Of a stretch of 64,000 nt of DNA, positions 7,519 through 16,831 are shown piece after piece. Source of the DNA: Alphaproteobacteria bacterium (GTDB lineage: Bacteria > Pseudomonadota > Alphaproteobacteria > CAAHEQ01 > UBA3637); assembly GCA_017539265.1 (NCBI GenBank), contig JAFYHG010000012.1:48262-112261 (forward strand), written 5' to 3'. The position numbers and the translations under genes are program-made. Positions within the stretch are counted from its first letter, which is position 1, and each line of letters starts with the position of its first letter. The notes beneath the pieces are model-generated. The model worked only from the letters and a program-made list of their open reading frames with translations. It was not told where the DNA came from and did no database searches.

Positions 7519-8364
7519 ATGAATTGGATTACCGGTCATAAAAGACCGACCGTCAAGAAAACAAACATTCATACGGATGTTCCCGATGATTTTTGGAACA
7601 GATGCCCGGCATGTGATTCGATTCTCTTTCATGAAGAGATAGAAAAAGCAAACTATGTCTGCCCCCGGTGCGGGTATCATTTTAAACTGCCAACCAAATG
7701 CCGATTTGAAATGATGTTTGATGACGGAAAATACACCCTTATCCAATTACCGAAAGTGAAAGAGGATCCTTTGCGATTCGCGGACCTTAAAAAATACGCG
7801 GATCGCCTAAAGGATGCCCGCAAAAAAACGCATGCCGAGGATGCTATACAGGTCGCCCACGGGAAAATCGGTAAAAAAAATGCCGTTGTGGGCGTATTTG
7901 ATTTTGACTTTATGGGCGGTTCTATGGGAACGGCCGTCGGGGAAGCCATTTTAACGGCGGTGCAACTGGCCCTGTTGCAAGAGGCCGCCCTTATCCTAGT
8001 TCCTGCCTCGGGCGGGGCACGTATGCAGGAGGGTATGCTCTCCCTCATTCAAATGGCGCGCACGACGATCGGGGTTCAAAAATTAAGGATAAAAAAATTG
8101 CCCTATATCGTTATTTTAACGAATCCGACAACCGGTGGTGTAACAGCTTCATTTGCCATGTTAGGGGATATTACATTGGCTGAGCCCGCTGCCATTATCG
8201 GCTTTGCCGGCGCCCGTGTGATAGAACAAACCATACACCAAAAACTCCCCCCTGATTTTCAAAAAGCAGAATATTTACTGGAACACGGTATGATAGATGC
8301 CGTTGTCCCGCGTTCGGAACTCCGCGCCAAATTGACACAAATTCTATCCCTATTGATGAAATAA
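7519..8364 (+). CDS. accD: Acetyl-CoA carboxylase carboxyltransferase subunit beta
   Basis: Transfers the carboxyl group from biotin carrier protein to acetyl-CoA, the first step of fatty acid synthesis, with AccA. The 281 residues begin with a zinc ribbon (C29, C32, C48, C51), followed by the crotonase-like carboxyltransferase fold with GGARMQEG and the TTGGVTASFAMLGD oxyanion region. Length fits the family. It has a poor ribosome binding site, so it probably depends on coupling with ihfB. The usual downstream partner folC is absent; a MORN gene with its own promoter follows. Confidence 0.96.
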   Translation: MNWITGHKRPTVKKTNIHTDVPDDFWNRCPACDSILFHEEIEKANYVCPRCGYHFKLPTKCRFEMMFDDGKYTLIQLPKVKEDPLRFADLKKYADRLKDARKKTHAEDAIQVAHGKIGKKNAVVGVFDFDFMGGSMGTAVGEAILTAVQLALLQEAALILVPASGGARMQEGMLSLIQMARTTIGVQKLRIKKLPYIVILTNPTTGGVTASFAMLGDITLAEPAAIIGFAGARVIEQTIHQKLPPDFQKAEYLLEHGMIDAVVPRSELRAKLTQILSLLMK

Positions 8365-8406
8365 AGAATAATTTTATACTCTAATTTTGCGCCCATCTCA
8401 AATGCC

Positions 8407-8435
8407 TTGATTTTTGGAATAAAATATGATAGAAT
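8407..8435 (+). promoter_or_regulatory. Promoter of the MORN-repeat gene
   Basis: TTGATT at 8407-8412, 17-bp spacer, TAGAAT at 8430-8435. Confidence 0.6.
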
Positions 8436-8470
8436 GTCAATCGAGGGGTCAGAACAACTATGGAGGAAAT

Positions 8471-9241
8471 ATGGCATTCAATGCAATTAGTGATGGTCTG
8501 AAAACCAGAATTATTTTCACGGCAGACGATAAAGGTTTAAAACAAGGCCCCTTTGAGATATATGATGAAGGCGGCCATTTACAGGAAAAAGGAACGTTCC
8601 TGGACGATAAAAGGGATGGCATTTGCGAACGCTTTTATCCATCGAGCCAATTATTGATGCGGGCTTCTTTCAAAAGGGGCGTCCAAGATGGCCTTTGCGA
8701 AAGATATTATGAAAACGGGAATTTAAGTGATTCGGGCTTTTTGGTAAACGGTGTTCTGGATGGTGAACAAAAGATGTTCTATGAAAATGGCCAATGTAAA
8801 TTAAAATTAACTTATCGGAAAGGGATAAAGGATGGCATGTCCACTGTTTATTACCCAAACGGGCAAATTTGTGAAGTCTGCAAATTGGAAGACACAAAAA
8901 GAGTCGGTCCTTATATTCAATATTATCCCAATGGACAAGTGCGTATGACCTGTACATTTGAAGATGGGAAAGAGGAAGGTCTATTTTGTAAGTTTTATCC
9001 AAACGGCCAACTGTTTGAAGAATATACCATGAAAGAAGGTAAAGAGAACGGACTCTACAAAAACTATACGGAATATGGAACCTTAAACCAAACTCGTGTC
9101 TATCAGATGGGAAGACAATTATTTGGGGAAGAGGCTAAACTTTATCTGGCAGAACTGGAAAAGGAGGCTGCTAATCCTCAAAAGATTACCTCCGCACCCA
9201 AAGTTAACGGCGAACAAGATAATTCGCACACACGGGAATAG
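8471..9241 (+). CDS. MORN-variant repeat protein
   Basis: A 256-residue protein built of about eight units of roughly 23 residues with the pattern G....YY.NG.......F..G...G, for example YYENGNLSDSGF and YYPNGQVRMTCTF. This is the MORN_2 type found in YwqK-like proteins, sometimes labelled antitoxin components, though no toxin neighbour is seen. There is no signal peptide. I place the start at 8471 because GGAGGAAAT lies immediately upstream; the frame stays open to 8426 but the extension has no binding site. The function is unknown; such repeats form elongated beta scaffolds. Confidence 0.8.
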   Translation: MAFNAISDGLKTRIIFTADDKGLKQGPFEIYDEGGHLQEKGTFLDDKRDGICERFYPSSQLLMRASFKRGVQDGLCERYYENGNLSDSGFLVNGVLDGEQKMFYENGQCKLKLTYRKGIKDGMSTVYYPNGQICEVCKLEDTKRVGPYIQYYPNGQVRMTCTFEDGKEEGLFCKFYPNGQLFEEYTMKEGKENGLYKNYTEYGTLNQTRVYQMGRQLFGEEAKLYLAELEKEAANPQKITSAPKVNGEQDNSHTRE

Positions 9242-9259
9242 CGGTCATTCTTTTATTGA

Positions 9260-9291
9260 AACACCACCGGCTTTCACCGGTGGTGTTATTT
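9260..9291 (+). terminator. Terminator of the MORN gene
   Basis: AACACCACCGG (9260-9270) and CCGGTGGTGTT (9277-9287) form a perfect 11-bp stem with a 6-base loop, followed by ATTTTAT. Confidence 0.85.
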
Positions 9292-9307
9292 TATGCTCAT
9301 AAAACAA

Positions 9308-9332
9308 CCCGCCGGTGAAGGCGGGCTATTTT
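9308..9332 (+). terminator. Second hairpin after the MORN gene
   Basis: CCCGCC (9308-9313) pairs with GGCGGG (9320-9325), followed by CTATTTTG. Probably a back-up terminator. Confidence 0.6.
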
Positions 9333-9360
9333 GTAAGTGTCAATCTTAAAAGAAGTTTTC

Positions 9361-9439
9361 AGAACGGAAAACAAACCAGAAGGTGATTTTGAAATGAGAT
9401 TATGAGGGGTATTACCATAACAGGCTCATTTTCCGTTCT
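9361..9439. other. Nested inverted repeats, possible structured RNA
   Basis: Three nested perfect stems: AGAACGGAA/TTCCGTTCT (9361-9369 with 9431-9439), AATGAG/CTCATT (9393-9398 with 9425-9430) and TTATG/CATAA (9400-9404 with 9416-9420). It lies between convergent genes. It could be a 3' UTR structure of nfeD (minus) or a small RNA on either strand; no family recognised. Confidence 0.45.
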
Positions 9440-9449
9440 TGATGCTATT

Positions 9450-9929
9450 CTACCTCTTTTTTTTATTTTTGTCAAGTAATTTTTTAATTTTTAACTCAAC
9501 ATTATTATAACTACCTGAAATTACAGCATTATCCCCTGCCTTAATATTGTCATCAGAGGTTGCTGTCCACACGGTATCACCTACGGCAACTTGCATTTTG
9601 TCACCTTTAACCGAGACAACCTTAACCGTTTTACCCGTCATTTGGGCAATCGGATCATTCAGGTTTCTGTATTTTTCCGGCACAACCGAATGGAAAATCG
9701 TCCAACCGTAAATTTTCCAACCGATAAATGCAAATATAACCGAAGATATAGCAAACCATGTCAGTTGCCAGGCTAAACTTAAACCCGGAATAAACGCCGT
9801 GATTAAACAATCAACCAATGCGGCAAATCCAAACCAGATCAGGTATGTTCCCGGAATAATTAATTCCAGAACCGCCAACAAAATCCCGATTGCTAACCAC
9901 AATAAAGGAACTGGTATTGCATCAAACAT
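9450..9929 (-). CDS. NfeD-like membrane protein
   Basis: The 159 residues have an N-terminal membrane region (three hydrophobic segments within residues 5-75) and a C-terminal beta-rich OB-fold domain (about 90-150, with MTGKTVKVVSVKGDKMQVAVGDTVW). NfeD-type proteins pair with SPFH/stomatin proteins to organise membrane microdomains; this one lies 11 bases downstream of an SPFH gene. The size matches the short YbbK class rather than the protease-fused class. Confidence 0.85.
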   Translation of the reverse strand: MFDAIPVPLLWLAIGILLAVLELIIPGTYLIWFGFAALVDCLITAFIPGLSLAWQLTWFAISSVIFAFIGWKIYGWTIFHSVVPEKYRNLNDPIAQMTGKTVKVVSVKGDKMQVAVGDTVWTATSDDNIKAGDNAVISGSYNNVELKIKKLLDKNKKKR

Positions 9930-9940
9930 TTTTTGCCTCC

Positions 9941-10873
9941 TTATTTCTTCCGGCTTTCGCTAGGTTTTAAGATTTCTTTAGCCACTTCTGCAATACCGGC
10001 CAACGATCCCGCCACATTTGTGGTATCCATCGGCAACATCAAAAGTTTTTGATTGGAAGAAGTCGCAATTCCTTTAAGGGCTTCAATATATTTTTGTCCC
10101 AAGAAATAATTCAGGGCATTCATGTTCCCTTTGGCAATAGCATCAGACACCATCTTAGTCGCATTAGCTTCAGCTTCGGCCGCACGTTCACGGGCTTCAG
10201 CTTCCAAAAATGCCGCCATTTTTTTACCTTCAGCATCCAAAATTGCTGATTGTTTTTCACCTTCGGCCCGCAAAATTTCAGATTGACGAATACCTTCGGC
10301 ATCCAAAATCGTTGCCCGTTTTTCACGTTCGGCTTTCATTTGCCGTGCCATCGCATCCACCAAATCCCGCGGCGGTGTAATATCCCGAATTTCTACACGG
10401 GTTACTTTCACACCCCAAGGCACCGTTGCTTCATCCACAACCGAAAGCAACTTGTGGTTAATCATGTCCCGTTGCGACAAAAGTTCATCAATTTCCATAC
10501 TACCGATCACGGTCCGGATATTGGTCATAATCAGGTTCAAAATCGCTAAATGCAAATCACGCACTTGATAGGCTGCATTAACCGCATCTTGAATTTGAAA
10601 GAACAATACGCCGTCTACCCGCACCATAGCGTTATCTTTGGTAATAGCTTCTTGTGAAGGAACATCTAACACTTGTTCCATCATGTTTAATTTAGCGCCA
10701 ATCGCATCAAAGAACGGCATCATTGTATGGAAACCCGGCGTCAAAACGCGTGTAAAACGCCCCATTCGTTCTACCGTATATTGATACCCTTGACGAACAA
10801 TAACAAAGCATTTAAAAAGTGTCCAAAAGGCCAAAGCCACCAGACAGATTCCGATAAAAGCACCAATTTGCAT
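9941..10873 (-). CDS. SPFH/band 7 membrane protein (QmcA/paraslipin type)
   Basis: A 310-residue stomatin-family protein. An N-terminal membrane anchor (residues 4-26) is followed by the SPFH domain (about 27-190, with [13 protein letters not shown] and [11 protein letters not shown]) and an alanine/glutamate-rich coiled coil (about 190-255). Such proteins oligomerise into large membrane assemblies and often modulate membrane proteases. It is the first gene of a two-gene unit with the NfeD-like partner. Confidence 0.9.
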   Translation of the reverse strand: MQIGAFIGICLVALAFWTLFKCFVIVRQGYQYTVERMGRFTRVLTPGFHTMMPFFDAIGAKLNMMEQVLDVPSQEAITKDNAMVRVDGVLFFQIQDAVNAAYQVRDLHLAILNLIMTNIRTVIGSMEIDELLSQRDMINHKLLSVVDEATVPWGVKVTRVEIRDITPPRDLVDAMARQMKAEREKRATILDAEGIRQSEILRAEGEKQSAILDAEGKKMAAFLEAEARERAAEAEANATKMVSDAIAKGNMNALNYFLGQKYIEALKGIATSSNQKLLMLPMDTTNVAGSLAGIAEVAKEILKPSESRKK

Positions 10874-10883
10874 AAATTTTTCC

Positions 10884-10915
10884 TTTCTGTTAAAATATGG
10901 TTAAAATAACAGAAA
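10884..10915 (-). promoter_or_regulatory. Inverted repeat in the SPFH gene leader
   Basis: TTTCTGTTA (10884-10892) and TAACAGAAA (10907-10915) are a perfect 9-bp inverted repeat, 14 bases apart, between the promoter and the ATG. It could be an operator or a leader hairpin abutting the AGAAAGGA binding site. Confidence 0.4.
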
Positions 10916-10917
10916 TC

Positions 10918-10946
10918 ATACTAAAATAAAAAAATGCAGAAATCAA
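10918..10946 (-). promoter_or_regulatory. Promoter of the SPFH-NfeD unit
   Basis: On the minus strand TTGATT (10946-10941), 17-bp spacer, TAGTAT (10923-10918). Confidence 0.5.
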
Positions 10947-10975
10947 GGGGTATTTTATTCGCAAAAACAAATTTT

Positions 10976-11422
10976 TTAGGGATTATTGTAATCCATTCTG
11001 GGCGGTAAATTCCTCAGGCGTACCAAATACGGTTTTAAGAGTTTATCTCGGCTTAGAATATGCCCCAACAACCACAAGCTTAAAAAATCGGCGGTTTTTA
11101 CGGCCCACTCTATTTTCTTTTCCTTTGTTTTAGCCGTTTCATATTTTTGACGAAATTCCGAAATATTTTTAATAAAGGTTCGATGCGCCTGCATATGTGC
11201 CTTCATGTCAGGGAATTTAATGCGTTCCATAATATCTTCTTCGTGGGAAAAGTGGTTACGCACATAATCATAGCAAGAATTAAACACCTGCTCCATACCC
11301 CGAAAATCACCGGACTTAGCCGCACCTAAAGAATAGTTCACAACTTTCAGGAAATCCTGATGTTCCTGATCCAAGGGCAGGTAATTCAAACTCATCTGTT
11401 CGCGCCAAGCCACTATTGCCAT
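10976..11422 (-). CDS. Bacteriohemerythrin
   Basis: A 148-residue four-helix non-haem di-iron protein that binds O2 reversibly. The complete ligand set is visible: H21, H57, E61, H76, H80, H121 and D126, in the canonical H, HxxxE, HxxxH, HxxxxD order. There is no signal peptide, so it is cytosolic and single-domain. It starts 9 bases after the ychF stop and is probably co-transcribed with it. Its role could be O2 storage, sensing or scavenging in a micro-oxic cell. Confidence 0.9.
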   Translation of the reverse strand: MAIVAWREQMSLNYLPLDQEHQDFLKVVNYSLGAAKSGDFRGMEQVFNSCYDYVRNHFSHEEDIMERIKFPDMKAHMQAHRTFIKNISEFRQKYETAKTKEKKIEWAVKTADFLSLWLLGHILSRDKLLKPYLVRLRNLPPRMDYNNP

Positions 11423-11431
11423 GTTTTCCCC

Positions 11432-12535
11432 CTATACATTAAACAGGAAGTGCACCACATCACCATCTTGCATAACATAGGCCTTCCCCTCTTGCCTGAG
11501 TTTTCCGTTTTCACGGGCACCAACCTCGCCCCGATAAGTTACATAATCATTATAGGATACCACTTCCGCCCGAATAAAACCTTTTTCAAAATCGGTATGG
11601 ATTATACCGGCGGCGGCAGGTGCCAAACATCCCTTTTTCATTGTCCAAGCATGTGATTCTTTTGGGCCACTGGTAAAAAAGGTTTCCAGCCCCAACAATT
11701 CATATCCGGCTTTAATAATCCGGCTGAGCCCTGTTTCGGATAGTCCCAATGCCGATAAGAATTCCTGCTGCTCGGCAGGGTCTGTCAATTGCGCGACCTC
11801 GGCCTCTATTGCCGCAGAAATCACAACAGCTTTATTGCCCTGGCTCTCGGCCATTTCAAAAACACGTTTACTGTATGCATTCCCCGTTGCGGCCGAAGCC
11901 TCCTCTACATTACAGACATAAAGAACCGGTTTACCGGTCAATAAATACATGCCGTCAAATAACTTTTGGGCATCGGCATCCGTCGGGCGTGCCGAACGGG
12001 CTGGCTGACCATTTTGAAGAGCATCCAAAGCCGGTTTCATTACCGTCATCAATAACTTGGATTCTTTATCACCGGCCTGTGCTTTTTTCTGCACCCCGAC
12101 AATCCGTTTTTCAAGGCTTTCCAAATCCGCCAACATCAATTCTGTTTCCACCGTTTCGGCATCTCTGATCGGATCCACCGAGCCTTCCACATGCACCACA
12201 TCCGAATCGTCAAAACAACGCAAAACGTGAATAATTGCATCCACTTCCCGAATATTGGCCAAGAACTGATTACCCAACCCCTCCCCCTTGGAAGCACCCT
12301 TTACAAGCCCTGCAATATCCACAAACTCCAATTGCGTCGGCACAATTTTTTCCGCTTTATCAATTTGCTGTAATTCCGCCAAACGATTATCCGGCACGGC
12401 AACACGACCGACATTAGGCTCAATCGTGCAGAAAGGATAATTTGCCGCCTGTGCATTCACGGTAGCCGTCAAAGCATTAAATAAGGTTGATTTTCCCACG
12501 TTCGGGAGGCCAACAATTCCACAATTAAATCCCAT
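11432..12535 (-). CDS. ychF: Ribosome-binding ATPase YchF
   Basis: Universal OBG-family P-loop protein, 367 residues. The G1 motif GLPNVGKST lies at 9-17, [10 protein letters not shown] is the G3 region, and the G4 motif reads NVEE rather than NKxD, which is the known reason YchF prefers ATP. The TGS domain is at the C-terminus (ending [10 protein letters not shown]). Two in-frame features support the start: the core motif at residue 9 and a promoter 30 bases upstream. Confidence 0.96.
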   Translation of the reverse strand: MGFNCGIVGLPNVGKSTLFNALTATVNAQAANYPFCTIEPNVGRVAVPDNRLAELQQIDKAEKIVPTQLEFVDIAGLVKGASKGEGLGNQFLANIREVDAIIHVLRCFDDSDVVHVEGSVDPIRDAETVETELMLADLESLEKRIVGVQKKAQAGDKESKLLMTVMKPALDALQNGQPARSARPTDADAQKLFDGMYLLTGKPVLYVCNVEEASAATGNAYSKRVFEMAESQGNKAVVISAAIEAEVAQLTDPAEQQEFLSALGLSETGLSRIIKAGYELLGLETFFTSGPKESHAWTMKKGCLAPAAAGIIHTDFEKGFIRAEVVSYNDYVTYRGEVGARENGKLRQEGKAYVMQDGDVVHFLFNV

Positions 12536-12564
12536 AGAATATCCTTTTCAAATTGTTTTGTCCC

Positions 12565-12593
12565 ATTATGAAAGAAACATCAAACAAAGTCAA
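12565..12593 (-). promoter_or_regulatory. Promoter of ychF-hemerythrin
   Basis: Minus strand TTGACT (12593-12588), 17-bp spacer, CATAAT (12570-12565). Confidence 0.55.
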
Positions 12594-12650
12594 CACTTTT
12601 TTAGATGTAATTTCCATTTTTTCGTCTGTGCAACACTAAAAAAAATACTC

Positions 12651-12896
12651 TTAATACCTTTTCCAAAATTCTTTGATAAAACCAAGACTGAAAGTAGAAA
12701 GCATAAAACCCAATGTCGGGATAATGGCCCCGATGAAAGGACGATCCATACCCAAAGAATACATTACCGATACCATCACCAAATATGTCAATACAGCAAT
12801 AGCTACCTTCCGTGTTTTACTTGTTTCCCAAGCCTTATCCAACTCTACCTTCTTATTGCGTTCTTGAATTTTTTTGATTTCTGCTTCAAAGTCCAT
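12651..12896 (-). CDS. Small two-helix membrane protein
   Basis: An 81-residue protein with a charged N-terminal helix (residues 1-28, rich in K and E) and two hydrophobic segments (about 30-47 and 53-73). AAAAAGGAGAT precedes the ATG and a perfect promoter lies upstream, so it is very likely a real gene. Family not recognised. Confidence 0.65.
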   Translation of the reverse strand: MDFEAEIKKIQERNKKVELDKAWETSKTRKVAIAVLTYLVMVSVMYSLGMDRPFIGAIIPTLGFMLSTFSLGFIKEFWKRY

Positions 12897-12922
12897 TTTT
12901 ATCTCCTTTTTTATGTAAAACC

Positions 12923-12951
12923 ATTATATTATATTCCTTTAAACATTGCAA
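12923..12951 (-). promoter_or_regulatory. Promoter of the small membrane protein gene
   Basis: Minus strand TTGCAA (12951-12946), 17-bp spacer, consensus TATAAT (12928-12923). Confidence 0.7.
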
Positions 12952-12999
12952 GTCGTTTTATTACTATACTCTTTTATTCCCATGCACATATCTTTTATC

Positions 13000-13029
13000 T
13001 TGACATTCCGATTAAAATATGTGTAAATA
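13000..13029 (+). promoter_or_regulatory. Promoter of the M23 peptidase, probably leaderless
   Basis: TTGACA at 13000-13005 and TAAATA at 13024-13029 (18-bp spacer). Six bases separate the -10 box from the ATG and no Shine-Dalgarno is present, so transcription should start at or next to the ATG. Confidence 0.55.
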
Positions 13030-13035
13030 CCCACC

Positions 13036-14469
13036 ATGACTTTGAAACAGAAGATTCATAATACATGGCGTAAGGGGCGTATTTTTAAGTATCAAACCTA
13101 TAAAAAAATGGGGATTGCCCGCCACCGCAAAAAAGTCGATTTGACTTTGCTTTTGCTCTTGATCCTGTGTATTGCCGTTTTCCCGTTTTTTATTGTTCCC
13201 AAGGCACCCGTTGAAACCTGCCCAGAAGTACCGGTACCCGAAGTTGTATCCACCGAGGAAGTTCATCCCGATTTGGGGGACGAACCCGTTATACCGGCCC
13301 CGCAAACTTCCCTGGACGAAATCGAAAAGCGTGTCCAATTGGGTGAGCTTCATATTGAAACAAAGGGCCTGGAAAAAGGAAGCAGTTTATTAGCCCTGTT
13401 ATCCCAATCGGGGGTTCCGACAAAAGACAGATTGGCAATCGTGGAATCGTTAGAGTTAATGATTAACGTTAAATCACTAAAGCCGGGGCTTATGTTCATT
13501 CTGTTTAAGAATCAAGCCGATGAAATTCAAGGCGTTTCCGTTCAGATCAGTGAAGGGGAAACATTGGCTGTTTTAAGAGAAGAAGACGGATCTTGGACAC
13601 CTTTTACCGCCACGGGACGGGTTGAAACACAAACAATTCGGAAATTAGGAACGGTCGAACGCACTTTTTCGGGATCTGCCAAAAAGGCCGGCGTTCCCGA
13701 TTCTGTCATCTCACAAATTATTGCGGCTTTGGACGGTGAAGTTGATTTTGTATCCGACATTCATCCCGAAGATACATTCGATGTAATCTTTGAAACAAAG
13801 GTTACTGCCGGCGGATTAGAAATCGGGAGCAAACAATTATTGTTTATCGGGTTAAAAACACATCAGAAAGAAATTTATCGATATGCCTTCACAAATAAAG
13901 CCGGTCTCACATCCTTTTACGATGCCCAAGGGAGAAGCGGCGAAAAAGCCTTTATGAAACGTCCGTTAAAGGGAAAATCAAGGCTTTCCTCCCCATATGG
14001 ACGCCGACGCCACCCGATTTTAATGTATGAAATTTTCCATCACGGTGTTGATTTGGCGGCTCCAAAAAATACCCCAATTATGGCAGCGGCAGATGGTGTC
14101 ATTACACAACTGGGGCGTAAAGGCGGTTATGGGAAATATATTCGTATTCGGCATACTGAGGGCTATGAAACGGCCTATGGCCACATGAACGGGTATCGCC
14201 AAGACCTAAAAGTCGGAAGCAAAGTAAAGCGCGGGGAAGTTATCGGTTATGTCGGCAGCACAGGCCGTTCGACCGGTCCACACTTGCATTTTGAAGTTTT
14301 AAAGAACAATAAGACAGTCAATCCCTTTGGAAAAAATGTCATTTCAGCCAAACAATTATCGGGCTTTGAGTTAGAGCAATTTCAATTTGCCGCCGAAAGC
14401 CTTCATCCCGACTTTGCCGAACATCGCGCGGGAAAAATACCGCCTGTTCCGGAATTACGCCCGTTTTAA
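13036..14469 (+). CDS. M23 family murein endopeptidase
   Basis: A 477-residue envelope protein. The basic N-terminus (to about residue 35) is followed by one membrane helix (about 36-56), a proline-rich linker, an OapA/LysM-like middle region and a C-terminal LytM domain. The zinc and catalytic residues are present: H335-x3-D339, H383 (YGHM) and H416/H418 (HLHFE). It should therefore be an active peptidoglycan D,D-endopeptidase of the MepM type rather than a degenerate activator such as EnvC. It probably remodels peptidoglycan from the periplasmic face of the inner membrane. Confidence 0.9.
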   Translation: MTLKQKIHNTWRKGRIFKYQTYKKMGIARHRKKVDLTLLLLLILCIAVFPFFIVPKAPVETCPEVPVPEVVSTEEVHPDLGDEPVIPAPQTSLDEIEKRVQLGELHIETKGLEKGSSLLALLSQSGVPTKDRLAIVESLELMINVKSLKPGLMFILFKNQADEIQGVSVQISEGETLAVLREEDGSWTPFTATGRVETQTIRKLGTVERTFSGSAKKAGVPDSVISQIIAALDGEVDFVSDIHPEDTFDVIFETKVTAGGLEIGSKQLLFIGLKTHQKEIYRYAFTNKAGLTSFYDAQGRSGEKAFMKRPLKGKSRLSSPYGRRRHPILMYEIFHHGVDLAAPKNTPIMAAADGVITQLGRKGGYGKYIRIRHTEGYETAYGHMNGYRQDLKVGSKVKRGEVIGYVGSTGRSTGPHLHFEVLKNNKTVNPFGKNVISAKQLSGFELEQFQFAAESLHPDFAEHRAGKIPPVPELRPF

Positions 14470-14478
14470 ATATATTTT

Positions 14479-14513
14479 AAAAGCCCCGAACATTTTGTCC
14501 GAGGCTTTTCTTT
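14479..14513. terminator. Bidirectional terminator between M23 gene and pnp
   Basis: AAAAGCCCCG (14479-14488) and GAGGCTTTT (14501-14509) form a stem with T runs on both sides, between convergent genes. Confidence 0.75.
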
Positions 14514-14528
14514 TAGGTTAAAGATTAT

Positions 14529-16766
14529 TTACTTATCACCAAAAATTCCGGCAAGGTCCTCTCCGGTTTGTTCCATAACGGGAGATTCCTCACGTTTTTT
14601 ATCGTGATGTTTTTTATCTTTATGATCCTTATGTTCTTTTTTTGGTTCTTCCGGTAAAACGGCGTCTTCACCTGTTTCTTGATTGACGCGCTTCATTGAC
14701 AAACGGATTTTACCCCGATTGTCCGAACCCAAGCATTTAACCCACACTTTGTCGCCTTCTTTAACCAAATCGGTCACTTTTTCCACCCGATAGGGGGCCA
14801 TTTCGGAAATGTGTACCAATCCGTCCGTTTTGCCGACAAATGTAACAAACGCACCGAATTCCATGATTTTGCAAACCGTTCCCAAATAGTTTTTACCTTC
14901 TTCGGGTTCGGCCACAATACCTTGGATCCAATCATAGGCTGCCTTACCGGCTGTCTGATCCACAGCCGCAATACGAACCGTTCCGTCATCTTCAATATCC
15001 ACCTTGGCACCGGTTGATTCAACAATCTCACGAATAACTTTACCACCCGTTCCGATAACCTCACGAATCTTATCCGGATTAATCTTAAACGATTGAATCC
15101 GCGGTGCATTGGGATTGAGTTCCGCACGCGGTTCCGCAATCGTCTCGGCCATCTTACCCAAGATAAATTGGCGACCTTCATGGGCTTGTGCCAAAGCGGT
15201 CTTCATAATCTCGGTTGTGATAGACGTAATTTTAATATCCATTTGAAGGGCTGTCACACCATCTTTGGTTCCAGCAACTTTAAAGTCCATATCACCCAAG
15301 TGATCTTCATCACCCAAAATATCAGACAGGACAACAAATTTGTCTTTTTCCTTAATAAGACCCATCGCGATACCGGCCACAGGCTTTTTCATCGGCACAC
15401 CGGCATCCATCAATGCCAAAGTGGAACCGCAAACCGTTGCCATAGAGGACGACCCGTTGGATTCCATAATATCGGACACCACACGAACCGTGTATGGGAA
15501 ATCATCAAAAGACGGCAACATCGGATGAATGGCACGCCATGCCAGCTTTCCGTGACCGATTTCACGCCGTCCCGGAGAACCCATGCGCCCCACTTCACCA
15601 ACCGAAAACGGCGGGAAGTTGTAATGCAACATAAAGCGTTCTTTGTATTCACCGGCCAAAGAATCAACAATTTGTTCATCTTCGCCCGTTCCTAAAGTTG
15701 CTGTTACCATGGCTTGTGTTTCACCGCGGGTGAATAAAGCCGACCCATGGGATTTCGGAAGTAAGCCAACCTCGGTTTCAATAACACGAATGGTCTTTGT
15801 ATCACGACCGTCAATCCGAACTCCGGTATTTAAAACGGCATCACGCATAATGCGTGCTTCCAATTCATGGAAAACTTTATCACAAACAGCATCTTCGGCT
15901 TCTTTATCCGCAAACAAAGCATGCGCTTTTTCGCGAACGGCCGCAACCGTATCCTGACGCTTTAATTTTTCATGGATTTGATAGGCAGCCTTAATTTCAT
16001 CGCCGAGCTTTTCCATAATTTCGGCCCGCACGGTTGCATATTCGGCCGGTTCCTGTTTTACTTCCCAAGGTTCTTTAGCACATTCCTCCGCCAAAGAGAT
16101 AATCATTTCTATCACGGGCTTAATACTTTCATGACCGAAGGAGACAGCACCCAACATGACATCTTCGGAAAGTTCTTGGGCTTCGGATTCCACCATCAAA
16201 ACACCCTCTTGCGTACCCGCAACAACCAAATCCAACTGGCTGTGTTTAACGGCTTTCATATCCGGATTTAAGACATATTGCCCGTCAATGTAGCCAATCC
16301 GTGCCCCCGCAATGGGTCCCAAAAACGGTAAGCCCGAAATAGTTAAAGCAGCACTTGCCGCAATCATGGCCACGATATCAGGTTGTGTTTCCAAATCATG
16401 ACTGATAAGGGTGCAAACAACCTGTGTTTCATTGTTAAAACCTTTGGCAAACAACGGACGAATAGGCCGATCGATTAAGCGCGAAATCAAAACTTCGGAT
16501 TCCGACGGCTTGCCTTCCCGCTTAAAAAATCCACCTGGGATACGACCCGCCGCATAGGTCTTTTCCTGATAGTTGACCGTCAGCGGAATAAAATCTTCAA
16601 ACGTTTCGGGGGGAGTCTTACTGGCACACACGGTAGCAATAACTTCGGTATCACCATATCTGGCGATAACGGCACCATCGGCTTGACGGGCAATTTTACC
16701 AGTTTCCAAGGACAGTTTCTTTCCGCCCCACATCATTTCTTTTTTATATGTTTTAAAAATACTCAT
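14529..16766 (-). CDS. pnp: Polyribonucleotide nucleotidyltransferase
   Basis: A 745-residue 3'-5' phosphorolytic exoribonuclease of the RNA degradosome type. It has two RNase PH domains (about 1-220 and 300-535, the latter containing the conserved [18 protein letters not shown]), a KH domain ([15 protein letters not shown], about 560-575) and an S1 domain (about 620-690). The C-terminal tail is extremely lysine/histidine-rich ([19 protein letters not shown]), which is unusual and might bind RNA or metal. It lies downstream of rpsO, the conserved arrangement. Confidence 0.97.
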   Translation of the reverse strand: MSIFKTYKKEMMWGGKKLSLETGKIARQADGAVIARYGDTEVIATVCASKTPPETFEDFIPLTVNYQEKTYAAGRIPGGFFKREGKPSESEVLISRLIDRPIRPLFAKGFNNETQVVCTLISHDLETQPDIVAMIAASAALTISGLPFLGPIAGARIGYIDGQYVLNPDMKAVKHSQLDLVVAGTQEGVLMVESEAQELSEDVMLGAVSFGHESIKPVIEMIISLAEECAKEPWEVKQEPAEYATVRAEIMEKLGDEIKAAYQIHEKLKRQDTVAAVREKAHALFADKEAEDAVCDKVFHELEARIMRDAVLNTGVRIDGRDTKTIRVIETEVGLLPKSHGSALFTRGETQAMVTATLGTGEDEQIVDSLAGEYKERFMLHYNFPPFSVGEVGRMGSPGRREIGHGKLAWRAIHPMLPSFDDFPYTVRVVSDIMESNGSSSMATVCGSTLALMDAGVPMKKPVAGIAMGLIKEKDKFVVLSDILGDEDHLGDMDFKVAGTKDGVTALQMDIKITSITTEIMKTALAQAHEGRQFILGKMAETIAEPRAELNPNAPRIQSFKINPDKIREVIGTGGKVIREIVESTGAKVDIEDDGTVRIAAVDQTAGKAAYDWIQGIVAEPEEGKNYLGTVCKIMEFGAFVTFVGKTDGLVHISEMAPYRVEKVTDLVKEGDKVWVKCLGSDNRGKIRLSMKRVNQETGEDAVLPEEPKKEHKDHKDKKHHDKKREESPVMEQTGEDLAGIFGDK

Positions 16767-16800
16767 TTTCTATATCCTTTTTTCCTACAAGTTTAAAAGA

Positions 16801-16822
16801 GGGAACATCCCCTGATGTTCCC
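16801..16822 (-). terminator. Hairpin between rpsO and pnp
   Basis: GGGAACATC (16801-16809) pairs perfectly with GATGTTCCC (16814-16822) around a 4-base loop. On the minus strand TCTTTT follows. It lies in the rpsO-pnp gap, where other bacteria have a partial terminator and an RNase III site, so it probably sets pnp readthrough or mRNA processing. Confidence 0.65.
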
Positions 16823-16831
16823 CCTATAAGA

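Noticed and set aside
8471..9241. Antitoxin of a toxin-antitoxin pair
   Set aside because: YwqK-like MORN proteins are sometimes named so, but no toxin-sized partner is adjacent.
9241..9332. Two adjacent GC-rich hairpins as a possible riboswitch or REP element
   Set aside because: Each is a simple stem followed by T-rich sequence just after a stop codon, which fits tandem terminators.
12558..13061. 167-residue plus-strand frame over the small membrane protein
   Set aside because: It crosses three predicted promoters and has no binding site; the minus-strand gene has promoter and Shine-Dalgarno.
15093..15695. 200-residue plus-strand frame opposite pnp
   Set aside because: It is a codon-bias shadow of pnp, which is complete and conserved on the minus strand.
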